The notes below the pieces were generated by a model. That model had not been told where the DNA came from, searched no databases, and worked only from the letters and a program-made list of their open reading frames with translations. This document shows, piece by piece, positions 1 through 10,219 of a stretch of 64,000 nucleotides of DNA (positions are counted from its first letter, which is position 1; each line of letters begins with the position of its first letter). A program made the translations under genes and the position numbers. The DNA comes from Selaginella tamariscina. Taxonomy: Eukaryota > Streptophyta > Lycopodiopsida > Selaginellales > Selaginellaceae. The stretch lies in NCBI GenBank assembly GCA_003024785.1, contig PUQB01000065.1, forward strand, positions 77,501 through 141,500. Reading direction: 5' to 3'.

Positions 1-140
1 GTACACACATATATTAGGTGTACCAGTACTGTATAAGTTTATTTATTTATCTATCTCTTGCACACACACGTACACTCCTATACATACATACATACATATA
101 TATACACACACACACATATATATGTGTGTGTTTTTATCTC
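1..140. repeat. simple-sequence DNA at the window edge
   Basis: This stretch is made of CA/TG, TA and ATAC runs with no gene visible. It abuts the first palindrome of the array. No target-site duplication of the following element could be identified in it. Confidence 0.8.
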
Positions 141-149
141 GCTAAGCCC

Positions 150-1710
150 CTCGAGCGGCGGGATTAATCCCGCCGCTATATAGTTGGGGCCATGGCGGCG
201 GGATTAATCCCGCCGCCGAGGCCCTTCAGGCATGGGTGAGCGGCGGGATTAATCCCGCCGCCGAGGCCCTTCACGCAGGCTATGGGCGGCGGGATTAATC
301 CCGCCGCTCTACGACAAACCGAAGAGCGGCGGGATTAATCCCGCCGCCCATAGCCTGCGTGAGGGGCCTCGGCGGCGGGATTAATCCCGCCGCTCATCCA
401 TGCCCTGCGCGGAATGCGGCGGGATTTATCTCGCCGGCAATGGCCTGTGTGAAGGTTCTAATGGGCGGGATTAATCCCGCCGGATTCCGCGCAGGGCATT
501 TACAGGGAATGGGCGGCAGGATTAATCCCGCCGCTCTTCGGTTTGTCGTAGAGCGGCGGGATTAATCCCGCCGCCCAGGGAATTCACGCAGGACATGAAC
601 GGCGGGATTTATCCGGCCCCACGCTCATGCCCTTCGCGGAGGGCGGCGGGATTAATCCCGCCGTTCATGTCCTGCGTGAATTCCCTGGGCGGCGGGATTA
701 ATCCCGCCCCCACCCATCCCTGTTCAAAAATGCCGCAGCCAATATATATGTGTGAGCGCATGATTTACGAGAGGGCGGCGGGATTAGCCTCCGAACCTTC
801 ATTACCCGGTGGCGAGATTAATCTCCGAACCTTCATTACCCCATTGGTATGTTGAATCAATCCCGACTAACTCTGTCTGAGACGGAGAAGGTTTACAAAA
901 TACCAATGGAGGGAACCGAGAAGGGTGGTGGGATTAATTTCACCATCCCTTACATGGTGGGCGGGATTAATCCCGCCGCGTACGCATGCCCTGCGCGGAA
1001 TCGGGCGGGATTTATCCCGCCGCCATTGGCCTGCCTGAAGGGCCTAGGCGGCGGGATTAATCCCGCAAGATTTCGCACAGGGCATTGGCGTTCGGCGGGA
1101 TTAATCCCGCCGACTAAGGCCCGAGTGAAGGGCCTGGGAGGCGGGATTAATCCCGCCGGACGCCAATTCCCTGCTCGGAATCGGGCGGGATTAATCCCGC
1201 CGCCATTGGCCTGTCTGAAGTGCCTAGGCGGCGGGATTAATCCCGCCCGATTCCGCGAAGGAAATTGGCGTCCGGCGGGATTAATCCCGCCGCATAGGGA
1301 CCGAGTGAAGGCCATGGGCGGCGGGATTAATCCCGCCGAGTCTTCAATGCCTGTTGGAGAAATGAATCTCGCCACCCTTCCTTTTTCCTCCATTGGTGAG
1401 TTGGACCAATCCCAAACGTTTCTGTCTGAAGACGTAGAAGGTTTACAACATACCAATGGAGGGACTGGGAAGGGTGGCGAGATTCATTTAACCATCCCTT
1501 ACATGGTGGGCGAGATTAATCCCGCCTCCTTTCTGGAGTCACTGAAGGGGTGTGAGAAATAAATCCTGCCCAGTTCTCTCTGAGACCGAGAAGGGTGGCA
1601 AGATTAATTCCGCACTCCCGTTCAAGGCCTCCAGAAAGGTGGCGAGATTAATCCCGCCCACTCTTTCAGGAGGCATTGAAGGGGTGGCGAGATTAATCCC
1701 GCCGCACCTT
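150..1710. repeat. left array of about 30 palindromic 18-mers
   Basis: The unit GGCGGGATTAATCCCGCC is a perfect palindrome, usually flanked by further G/C that lengthens the symmetry. About 30 perfect or near-perfect copies occur, with starts about 45 bp apart (for example near 241, 287, 327, 371, 416 and again 960, 1003, 1050, 1094, 1139, 1185, 1230). Copies beyond about 1340 and at 770-940 are more degenerate, with forms such as GGCGAGATTAATCCCGCC. The spacers are related to one another and occur in both orientations. Because the unit has no stop in several frames, long open frames run through it on both strands, repeating GGGINPA and AGLIPP. They are a by-product of the repeat and I do not call them genes. 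Confidence 0.95.
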
Positions 1711-1714
1711 CCAT

Positions 1715-2185
1715 GTGAATATATATGTGTATTAGTATATATAAGTTGCATATCTCATTTTATTTACTTTTATCATCTCTTCATATTATTTCGAGTAAAA
1801 GCTAGGAATCTATGTAAAACTGTCCAGAGCTCACATTTGTGGTGGTTCTAAAACGAAATGTTATCTTTCTTTTGCACTAACACAAATGTGAGCTTCGGAC
1901 AGTTAATTACATCTACTTCTCTCTGTGTATTATTTTTGTATATTCGGGTTTATACAAGTGTGTGTGCGTTTTTATATAATTTATTTATAGTGTATTATTT
2001 TGCAGAAGGACGATTTGATCAAACAAGGAGATCGAGTCATTAGTATGGAGTCGTCGTCAAATTCTGGGTAAGAATTAAAATAAAATCTGTTATACTCGGA
2101 TACTTGAACTAATCATTTTTGTATTCAGATGTGGAATTGAGGTGACATTAAAGACAAGAGCAGGAGAAGAGATGGGCAGGGGGAT
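1715..2185 (+). repeat. left inverted arm (leader, exon 1, intron 1, start of exon 2)
   Basis: This arm matches the reverse complement of 8759-9225 and 6881-7036 in order. Shared landmarks are a stem pair built on CTCACATTTGTG (about 1829 and 1887), a block with TATTCGGGTTTATACAAGTG, the stretch TTTGATCAAACAA, and the ATG-exon-intron-exon start of the ParB-like gene. It therefore carries the promoter and leader of the main gene. Nothing else is coded in it. Confidence 0.85.
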
Positions 2186-5147
2186 TCTGGAATCAACTTG
2201 GCCATATTTTAAGATAAATGGGAAGCGCATTGGAGCAACCATGGCTGCTGTCAAATTAACCTCTGTCACATCTCATGGACAAGCAAAACAATGGAAAGTT
2301 GATTCGCTAGTCAAGCACCCGAAAGCAGGCTGCGAACCCAGATTGGACGATGCTCGACAGATATGCCTTGTTCCATCCAATGTCACGTTTCGGATCCAGA
2401 GGTCGTCAGTTACAACATTAATCTCGGGTGGTTTTGTCGACTTGTGGATAATGACGTTCACGTGTTCACTAATGATGTTGACCTTGGAGTTCTTCTTCAA
2501 CTCAACGAAAGCCCATCTATGGAGGGGATCCATCTGGATGTCTACTTCGAAGATCTTCAGACTCATCGAGTAGGTGTATTGTCAGGAGATATTGTTTCAC
2601 AATACAGAAAATCAGCAAGTGGAGCAATCTTCCCTCTTGACATTGAAGAAGAACACAGCGACATCATAAGGGAGATTGAGAAGGTGGCTCGGTCTCAGGT
2701 TCTCTACAGATCACGTTCAATTTGCTTAGGAAGCTTCGGGAGCTGGAGCAGTGTGCCGAGAACACTAGAACAGCTGCAGTCGGGGATCACACATGTTGAT
2801 TCGGATCGCAAAAGAAAATCATCAATCGTTTTGTCAGCTGCACCTGTGGCATCTCATGCTGCAATAAGTCACAAGGAAATGATGTTGGATGATAAGATTT
2901 ATCCTTGTAGGGTTAAATATTGCAGCGTCAACCCAAACTTCAATTACAGGCCACTCAACCAGGAACGTGTAGCTGAGCTCATGGAGAAGATGAAGGACGA
3001 CAATTCTTATACCGTTCCACATAATGCTGTTTTGTGTCCATACTATGAAAGAAGGAAGGGTGCTGACAAAGTCTGGATCACAACACCAGAACAACTCATG
3101 AAGATTCAGACGGAGAATAAAAGATCTATCAAGTACTACATCATTAGTGGCCAGCACACAATAACGGCAGCCCAACGACTTCTCGAAGAACACAACAAAG
3201 GAACGATGGCAACAAAACTTTCCGAGCATACCCGTGAGAAGCTGACAAAAAGATCGGCGTTTTTAGCTAAGCCGAATCTCACAATCGAGCAGTACCATAA
3301 GTTATCGGCGGAATGGGACGCTGCCGACACCAACCACTACAACAGCAAAATATGGGAGAAGTTTAAACACACGCGAGCCGTGTGGGAATCTCTTCAGCGA
3401 CCACAAAGAGCTACCGCAGGGAATACACAATCTGCGGAATATCGGGTAAGCAAATTGTTTGGGCGGGATTTATCTCGCCGGTATATTAATCTGTCTTTTT
3501 CCTCAGAGAGTTGAAGAAATTGCAGCAGTTGATTTTGCCCAGGTGGGCGGGAAGGAAACATCATTTCTGATGATGTTGATTTCTTGCCCCGAAGATAGGA
3601 TCTTTGCCAAATGGTTGGGGATTATGGAATCCTTTTCAAAAGGAACACTGAAGAAGAAGCAGACAAGTGAAGGGGAGCCCTCAGAAAAGTCTGCAAAGAA
3701 ACCCAGTAAGACGCCGAAGGCTAAGTCTGTTCAATCTATAAAGGATGTAGACAACGATTTCAAGCTCACATGGTTGAAGCCTTTAAATGGAACAACGATG
3801 GAGGAGATGGAAATCTTGGCTGATTTGGTGATCGATGGCAAACTACAAATCAATAACAGCAGCCCAACCTCTCCTTTTCATCTCAAGGCAATGGAGTTGA
3901 AGACGGTCAGGCATTTCAAGGAGTGGTTGGGAATACACTGCCACAAACTGGGTTGGACCTCGACTTCAACATATGAAGAGGTTAGCAAATATTTGCATGT
4001 GACGAACGATGATATGCTTGTCGAATGGGTGAACCAATCGGAAGATCTGGGCAAGAATCTATTGCACGCCAACGCCAAAAAGGAAAATTGGGATGACGCC
4101 TTCTCTTATGGCAGTCCTTCAGCAGCGGAGAACCGAATTGAACCTTATAAAGGAGGATGCTACGAATCACGACAAGCCCTACAGATGTTTGTTGTTAGAT
4201 TCGGAGACTTTATGGGGTAACATCACTGCTTGTAGGAAACCGTTTCAATTGTTCGTGATGGATCGGCGGGTGTCAAAAAATCTTTCGACAGATAGGGCAC
4301 TAGAGGATCTGGTGGAGAAACTTAGCCGTGCAAGCATATACATAGAAGGTATTTATTATTGAATTCATGTTTGCGCTCTTCACTGATACCTACTTTTTCA
4401 GGTATTTATTTCTTGATTCTTGCTCATGTCACCGATACTTTTGCCTTCGCCTTCGCCAAGAAGAATAGACATCGTTGGACAGGATTTTATATGAACGATG
4501 CTAATCCCAAGTGCATTGATACTGTTGTTCACTTGGTTGTTAGGAATGCGCCAAACAATTTCAAGCTTCCAAATGACTGGCCAGGCATCTGTTTGCACTC
4601 CAACGGCCCTGAACCTCCATCCGATACACCGATAGGTATGAGTGACGTATTCGGCAATGTACGTTATCCAAACATCACAAGTCAAGCGGCACGGAGCATC
4701 GTCAACTTGATCAGGGGTCCTCACAGTGATGCGTGGGTTTTTGACTACTGCACTAGGGGGTCCGTCTTGAAGGAGTGTTACCTTCGGCATACATGTGTGT
4801 TTGCCGTTGAGAAGGATAAGACCATGGTTGAGGACCTGAACAAGTGGATAGATTGGGTCTCAACTGAGTACCCCAACGATTCCATAAAGGCGTATTTGAG
4901 AAAGTTCCCTCCAGATAAGTGCGATAGCTCTGAAGGTGAATCTGGTTCAATCTCGGAGTCTGAGAACGAACATCAATCAGATATTAGACCGGAAGTTATC
5001 TCGAGGAGTACAGAACATTCGCACACTCCAGGACCCATGGAAACATCAATAGAAGATGCAGAAGATCTTGAACCATCTCACAAGCGGCTTAGACCTTCTT
5101 CGCCTCATTCAGAAGGTAATAGCGAAGAAGAATTGATAATGAATTGA
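2045..5147 (+). CDS. ParB/Srx-fold protein with C-terminal methyltransferase-like region
   Basis: My model has four exons: 2045-2067, 2129-3445, 3507-4348 and 4402-5147, with GT-AG introns of 61, 61 and 53 bp, giving about 976 codons. The start ATG at 2045 is chosen because it lies just before a clean donor and is preserved in the opposite arm. A ParB/sulfiredoxin-type domain is visible around residues 265-365, with NPNFNYRPLNQERVAELMEK followed by IISGQHTITAAQRL, the family's GQHR-like signature (here GQHT). A Lys-rich linker follows. Near residues 840-865, VFDYCTRGSVLKEC...VFAVEKD resembles the SAM-binding FxGxGT motif of permuted DNA methyltransferases, but no clear DPPY is seen, so catalysis is doubtful. 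The last 75 residues are Ser/Glu-rich with a KRLRP basic patch. The frame changes twice (about 2380-2400 and within 4093-4220), so the copy is probably damaged or the assembly has errors. The ParB fold may be a nuclease or a DNA-binding/NTPase module; the function is unknown. Confidence 0.6.
3446..3506 (+). other. intron 2 of the ParB-like gene, containing a palindrome half-match
   Basis: Donor GTAAGC and acceptor TTTTTCCTCAG give a phase-0 join that restores one continuous reading frame. The middle of this 61-bp intron holds GGGCGGGATTTATCTCGCC, a degenerate copy of the end palindrome identical in form to a variant at about 418 in the left array. Confidence 0.75.
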
Positions 5148-5419
5148 TAGAGTGATGAATAGTTGTAAATGAGTGTAACATAAGGCATTTTTGTATATTT
5201 CTTTTATATTTGTACAGAAAATAAATTCTCAAGGATTAATGAAGCTTTTAGTTCAAACATGGGTCACACATTAACAAGGTAAATAATATACCTTGATAAT
5301 TTTAAGGTCAGCTAATTATCATTTTGCAGATGTAATGAAATAATTGAGAACATGGATTTTCAGCATTGCCATGAGGTAAGAGAGGGGTTTGGCGACAATT
5401 TTTTGTGCCACATGTCAGA
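5148..5419. other. spacer between the two element genes
   Basis: This is AT-rich sequence. It contains possible splice signals (a GTAAAT donor near 5280 and a TTTTGCAG acceptor near 5329), so it may hold non-coding leader exons of the downstream gene. I see no coding sequence I can support. Confidence 0.5.
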
Positions 5420-6347
5420 ATGACAGAGTTCATGCAGGAAATGGATAATAATGCAGCTCAAAACATCGTTACCATGGGGGCCACTTCAGTTTTTGCATCA
5501 TCATTTTTATTGGCTTCAATTCCGAAATCAATTTCTTCAGCGCATGCAATATCTGAATCTTGTAAGGATGATGTACAATTAAATGATGAAGGGATAGGCA
5601 ACGAAATAGTGGCAACGGATAAATGTGAAAGGGAGCAAACAAGTGATTTGCAAAGTATTCAAGAGGCAACGCTATCTCATGTTACTCATGGCCATATTGT
5701 GTTGTTGGATGTCAATGGTGTTCTGCTTCATCGACAAAGGCCCGAGGATAGAAAAACAGAAATCAAACAAGGAGATTTCATTCCTTGTCATGGTAAATTT
5801 CGATATGATATTATTTTTCGTCCAGGGTTGGATCGTCTCTTTCAAAAGCTTAAGGAGATGGGTGCGCTTGTGGGGATTTGGTCATGCATGCAGATTCATA
5901 ACTTAACACCGCTGTTGAGTTTACTTAAGAAACATTGTAGTGTTGCAGAAGAGGTGATTCGTAAAGATTGGATTTTTGACCAGCGAATGTGTATAAACCT
6001 CTCGAATTTCACAATATAGAAATGAAAGCAAGCCATACTTCTTCAAGAATGAAAGAATAATTGGGACTCATGGGGAGATCAGTCGCTTAAGGATAACGAA
6101 GAATGCACATATCTTAGTAGTAGACGACTCTCCTCAGAAGGCTATGCTCAACCAAAACATTGCTTGTATTCATCCAATCACTTTCGATCCATATTCTGAT
6201 ATCGATATCATGGATGAGCTAGTGAACTACTTGGATACGTGCCTCAGAAAGAAGAATCTCGAAAATTTTTGTGAGCAGTATCCACCGTATCATACATTTC
6301 CTGAAGCTTTTTTTCTCGTGATATTGAATTTTAAAAATGAAGGATAG
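5420..6347 (+). CDS. NIF/FCP1-type HAD phosphatase-like protein
   Basis: The protein shows HIVLLDVNGVLLHR, the first HAD motif in the DxNG form that many plant NIF-domain proteins have instead of DxDGT. It continues with FRPGLDRLFQKLKEMGALVGIWS (motif II region), then KDWIFDQRMC, KPYFFKN, and the final motif HILVVDDSPQKAMLNQ, followed by a short helical tail. FCP1/SCP relatives dephosphorylate RNA polymerase II CTD serines; the plant DxNG branch is poorly characterised, and loss of the second Asp questions activity. About 90 N-terminal residues precede the domain and are low complexity. The start ATG is at 5420. The reading frame changes at about 6000-6020 with no convincing intron (the only GT-AG there would be 29 bp), so this copy is probably damaged. 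It lies downstream of, and parallel to, the ParB-like gene, 270 bp away. Confidence 0.75.
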
Positions 6348-6880
6348 CAACCGGGCGCTTTATAATATTATTCTTAAGGAACGTCAGTTTTTAGATGAGC
6401 CTTTATGCAGACCTTCTTATTACATCTTATGTATTAACAAGGATGGCAACTCCCAATTGCATTCGTGAGAGTGTTAAGTGGTGGCAACAACATCAAGATA
6501 TTGACCAAAATGATTTGATTAATCCGGAGAGTGATGATTTAGACAAAATGAAAAGATTTCTTTGTATGATAGAAAGAAAGTATTTATAAAAAAATTAACA
6601 TGTTGATAAGAAAATGATTTCATTTGTAATTATGTTTGATAGTATTTCTTCATTATTGTAAACTATTTTTAGAATAATATGAATATTCTAAGATATTTTA
6701 GGAATATTCCTTACTAAGTAAGGTTATTGAAGGATTAATTAATTAATTAATTAATATTTAAGGCTTAATTACATATTAATTAAATGATTAATTAATAATT
6801 AAAACTTAAGTATTAATTAGTAATTTATTTTATATTCCCATTTTCACGTATCATGCCCACTTTAGTTACAACGTGCATAA
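6348..6880 (+). other. possible extra 3' coding piece, then AT-rich DNA
   Basis: An open stretch at 6395-6589 (64 codons, ending in KMKRFLCMIERKYL) could be a displaced C-terminal piece of the HAD-like gene, but I see no known domain and no certain join. 6600-6880 is AT-rich and includes a TTAA run near 6735-6765. No other gene is visible. Confidence 0.3.
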
Positions 6881-9225
6881 GTTGATTCCAGAACTCCAGC
6901 CATCTCATCTCCTCCTCTTATCTTTAATGTCACCTCAATTTCACATCTGAATAAAAAATGATAAGTTCTTCAAGCACATATCAAGTAAACAAATTTTGTT
7001 TTAATTCTTACCCAGAATTAATGACGACTCCATACTTGTCATAGTTTTTACTATGACTTGACCCTTTACTTTGGACGTTGACTGTTGTTACCTATTAAAC
7101 TATGTTGATGGACCCTAGATGTAGTAGAAACGGCCCGCTTAGTGCACTTGGGTATCTAGTGATGTCCGGCGGTGTTCTTAGTATTTGCAGGAAACTCTAA
7201 GCGAAGCTAGAACTACCTTTAAAAACCACCCCCATTTGACGTCCCGAAATAGGTTGATTGGTCTTTGTAGATGAGTTCGGCGTTAAGTAGGGTTAGGAAC
7301 ACCCCTAGGGTTGACCTAACCCTAGGGTTTCCCTACCACGCTTAAACCCACCCTTGGGTAGGGTTTAGGGGTAGGAGTAAAGGTGATTATAGGCTCATAT
7401 TGGTAATTTATCTAAGGGCTAAAATTCAGTGCCAGCCCACTTACACATACAGGAAAAGGGGGGGGGGCTCCGTCACATAAATAAGGTAGAGTATACATAG
7501 GAGAGCCTGGGTTCATGACTGAGTTCGTTGCTCTTCTATCGGTGCAAGCTTTAGCTTGTGTCGTTAAGGTACAACCTCTGTTGTGCCGCCCTAACTTCCA
7601 GATGCCAAGGGTACGTCCACTTCGGGTAGCTTACCCTTAACGTTGGCGAATCCATGCCTGGGAGGTCTTGTCGGAATGCACGTTCCAAGAGGCAGAGGTT
7701 GAAGTTTGTCTCCAACCTCCTCCTTCACGTCAAGCTAGGTGTAACACTCACAGCCAAGCAGGCACATCTGTGTCCTTGTCCAACTGTGGGCGTGGGATCT
7801 TGTTTGATAGGTTCACGTTACCTGGTTCCTGAGGGTTCATTGAGGGATTCTAGAGTTGGCATTTAAGAGCCACGTTTGTGGCACTTGGTGCAACTCTTGA
7901 ATCTAAGGGATATGGCATGATAGCCACATCGGAAAGGCAGTGTCACATGGAGATGTGACACTGGGCTAAACGTCACATGGTACAACACTAAGGCACGCCC
8001 TTTGGAATTATGTCATAGGCTTGTCACCAAGGGGTTGGATACTTTAGCAAACAGACATGCTTGTGCTTGCACTAGGGTGCTAAGCCTTGGCATCCGCTCA
8101 AAGGGAGGCTAGGTCTCATAACTAGGTGTGCTTTGGCACACTTGGCTAGGGGAGTGTTCTCCTTGGAATTCAAGGGTTGAACAACCTAAACATGTTAGCA
8201 AGATCCCTTTCGTGAGGCACTCGCAAGGTCATGTGCTTAGGGTTATCCAAAACCTAGCCTTAAGAAGTTTGCTTAACAGAACACTCGTGTTCGCCTACGG
8301 CGCACACTCGTGTCCTCACTAAATACTAGCCCTAGGTCTAGGGTATAACTTGGCCACTCAAACCCTTAGGGGTTAGTCGTGGTTCAGGGGACCCTTGTCG
8401 CCTAAAGGGTTGTACTCCCGGATGAGGGTGATTCCTTAAGGGGTAAGTGATGATGCTTAGCTCTGTCACAAGGGTATATGTGGAACACACATCTCCTTGA
8501 TGGGGGTTAGGGCATGAGCCTGTCTAGGTCTTCTAGGGCAAGACCCTAAGTCAACTAGGGTTATCCTCAAGGGTTTTGGGGGTAGACATTCTAGGGAGAC
8601 TTAGGTTAAACCCTAAAGTCTTCTGTCCACTTGGGCATTAGAGTCTAACCCTAGGGGTCGTTGGGTTGTTGGGAAACTTAGCGTTGCTCACATAGGGTGA
8701 TGATGCTGAATGGCCACCTGGCAAGCCACGTGTTGGCCCTTTGGGTTAAAACTTGACAATACTAATGGCTAAGACAATTTGTTTGATTAAACCATATGTC
8801 TACACAATATTAAATTATGAATACAATTCATATAAACACACACACACACTTGTATAAACCCAAATATACAAATACATTATTAAAGCTTTATAGAGTCTAT
8901 ACATATTTTTATTTGAAGTGCTCAAAGTAATTAAATGGTGAGGAATTATAATATATAGACAAACTGTAATTATATATATTAATACACTAGGACATTCACA
9001 TACACCTTCTTTGTCTTAAAGAGAAGTGGGCAGGATTAAGTGTCCAAAGCTCACATTTGTGATAGTGCAAGGAACTAGTAACATTTGGTTCTAGAACCAT
9101 TAAATGTGAACTTTGGACAGTTTTACATGGTTTACTGCTTTTACTCAAAATATTATGATAAGATTAAGGAGATAAAGAACTTATATATACTAATACACAT
9201 GTACATTCACATAGAGTTTGGTGGG
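6881..9225 (-). repeat. right inverted arm, split by a solo LTR
   Basis: Read on the minus strand, 9225 to 8759 and then 7036 to 6881 reproduce the left arm: the CTCACATTTGTG stem pair (about 9045-9115), the TTGGGTTTATACAAGTG block, TTTAATCAAACAAA, then the ATG exon, GTAAG intron and the first 60 or so bases of exon 2. The match stops at about 6881. The right arm thus carries a second, truncated gene start facing inward on the opposite strand. Confidence 0.85.
7037..8758 (+). mobile_element. solo LTR (1.72 kb) of the local Ty3/gypsy family
   Basis: It begins TGTCATAG and ends CTTGACA and is flanked on both sides by ATACT (7032-7036 and 8759-8763), a perfect 5-bp target duplication. Its sequence matches the LTRs of the chromovirus at 12-19 kb in reverse orientation. 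It has no internal region, as expected after recombination between two LTRs. It lies inside the right arm of the TIR element and is therefore younger than it. A run of ten G near 7457-7466 is shared with the other LTR copies. Confidence 0.93.
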
Positions 9226-9336
9226 GCACCACTTCCTTGCCTCCTAGAATTTGTTGTTTTTGAGAGAGAGATATATAGAAATTGATAGACATGTACATAT
9301 AAATACATGTAAGTGTGGGAGATAAATGTAAAGGAG

Positions 9337-9518
9337 TTGTGGACGGGATTAATCCTGCCTCCCCTTCCATGCCTGGTGGGCGGGATTAATCCTGCTCACA
9401 ACTCTCTCATATGGATAAGGTCTATGCCTTGCTTGGTAGATGGGATTAATCCCACCCATAAGCCTCTCATATGGATAAGGGTGGCGGGATTAATCCTGCC
9501 ACCCATGCCATGCTTAGC
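9337..9518. repeat. right array of four palindromic units
   Basis: Four copies of the end palindrome, all with one or two changes (forms such as GGCGGGATTAATCCTGCC), start near 9339, 9383, 9438 and 9483. The spacing is again about 45-55 bp. The inverted GCTAAGC heptamer follows at 9512-9518. Confidence 0.9.
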
Positions 9519-10002
9519 ATTTAGGTTATAAATAAAGAAAACCGGGCTTTAATTAGGCTTTAGGACTTTAAAAGGGTTTAGGTTCCTAACCCTAAACCTA
9601 AACACACCAAACCCTAAACCAAGTCCAACAATTAGGATAATTACCTTCTAAGCAATAGACCTGGGTTTGACTCCCAATTGACACATCACAGTGGCTTTAG
9701 GGTCTAAAATAAAGTACATAGGGGATTAAATTAGGGTCTAGGCTGAAAATAAAGTACTTTGGGTTTAGTGAACTAATTAAGGGTTATGTTCTAAAATAAA
9801 GTACATAGGGATTAATTAGGGTTTTTGCCTTGACATGGTTTATGGAATGACTTTAGGGTTTATGTGCTAGAATAAATTAGGGTTAGTGCTTAAAATATAG
9901 GGTTTAGGTTTAAAATAAGGAAATTTGGCCCTAAATTAGGGTTTAGGACTTTAAAAAGGGGTCACTTCTTTAGGGTTAGGTTCTAAAATAAACTACATAC
10001 AG
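9519..10002. repeat. degenerate telomere-like (TTTAGGG) DNA
   Basis: This stretch is dominated by scattered variants of TTTAGGG and CCCTAAA, with repeated phrases such as CTAAAATAAAGTACAT. No gene is visible. Confidence 0.7.
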
Positions 10003-10120
10003 TAGAGTTTTTACCTAGTGCCACAAAGGCGGCTTGCCAGGTGCCAACCCTGGAATCCCCTCTGAAACCCCACAGAATCTAGTAAAGTAACCTATCTTAG
10101 GAACCCAACCCTTAGGTTCT
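10003..10120 (-). mobile_element. fragment of the local LTR
   Basis: It starts TAGAGTTTTTACCTAGTGCC and runs parallel to the terminal part of the LTRs at 12252 and 18570 (the same GGCGGCTTGCCAGG and GGAATCCCCTCT phrases). Only about 0.1 kb of the LTR remains. Confidence 0.85.
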
Positions 10121-10219
10121 CATGCTTTGCCAATCGTCCTTCTAGGACTTTTCCTAATTGGTAATCCCAAATTGCGAGGTGCCATGGAATCTGTTTCTGA
10201 GCTTGTTCTAGGGAATGGT

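Larger units (their letters stand above)
141..9518. mobile_element. TIR-type DNA element with palindrome arrays, ParB-like and HAD genes
   Basis: Seen directly: the sequence 1715-2185 reappears in reverse complement in 6881-7036 plus 8759-9225, the two right-hand pieces being separated by a solo LTR. Outside these arms both ends carry arrays of the same 18-bp palindrome GGCGGGATTAATCCCGCC. The heptamer GCTAAGC lies just outside the outermost palindrome at both ends (141-147 and, inverted, 9512-9518), so I place the ends there. Two plus-strand genes lie between the arms. Inference: this is a non-LTR DNA element, or the remains of one, since inverted ends flanking private genes with a repeated end motif are the usual signature. 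No DDE transposase, tyrosine recombinase, Rep/helicase, capsid or polymerase B was recognised, and no flanking target duplication was found. The arms have diverged by visible substitutions and indels, so the element is not recent. Confidence 0.6.

Noticed and set aside
359-1562. Open reading frames through the palindrome array on both strands (GGGINPA / AGLIPP repeats)
   Set aside because: They appear in several frames on both strands because the palindrome lacks stops; there is no start context, domain or codon signal of a gene.
150-1710. CRISPR-like array of regularly spaced palindromes
   Set aside because: Eukaryotic context with spliceosomal introns nearby; the spacers are related to each other and no cas genes exist.
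2045-6347. Bacterial or phage contamination because of the ParB-like domain
   Set aside because: The gene has clean GT-AG introns that restore frame, sits beside a plant-type HAD protein and is interrupted downstream by a plant LTR.
141-9518. Polinton or other virus-derived element
   Set aside because: Long inverted arms fit loosely, but no capsid, packaging ATPase, protein-primed polymerase or integrase is visible.
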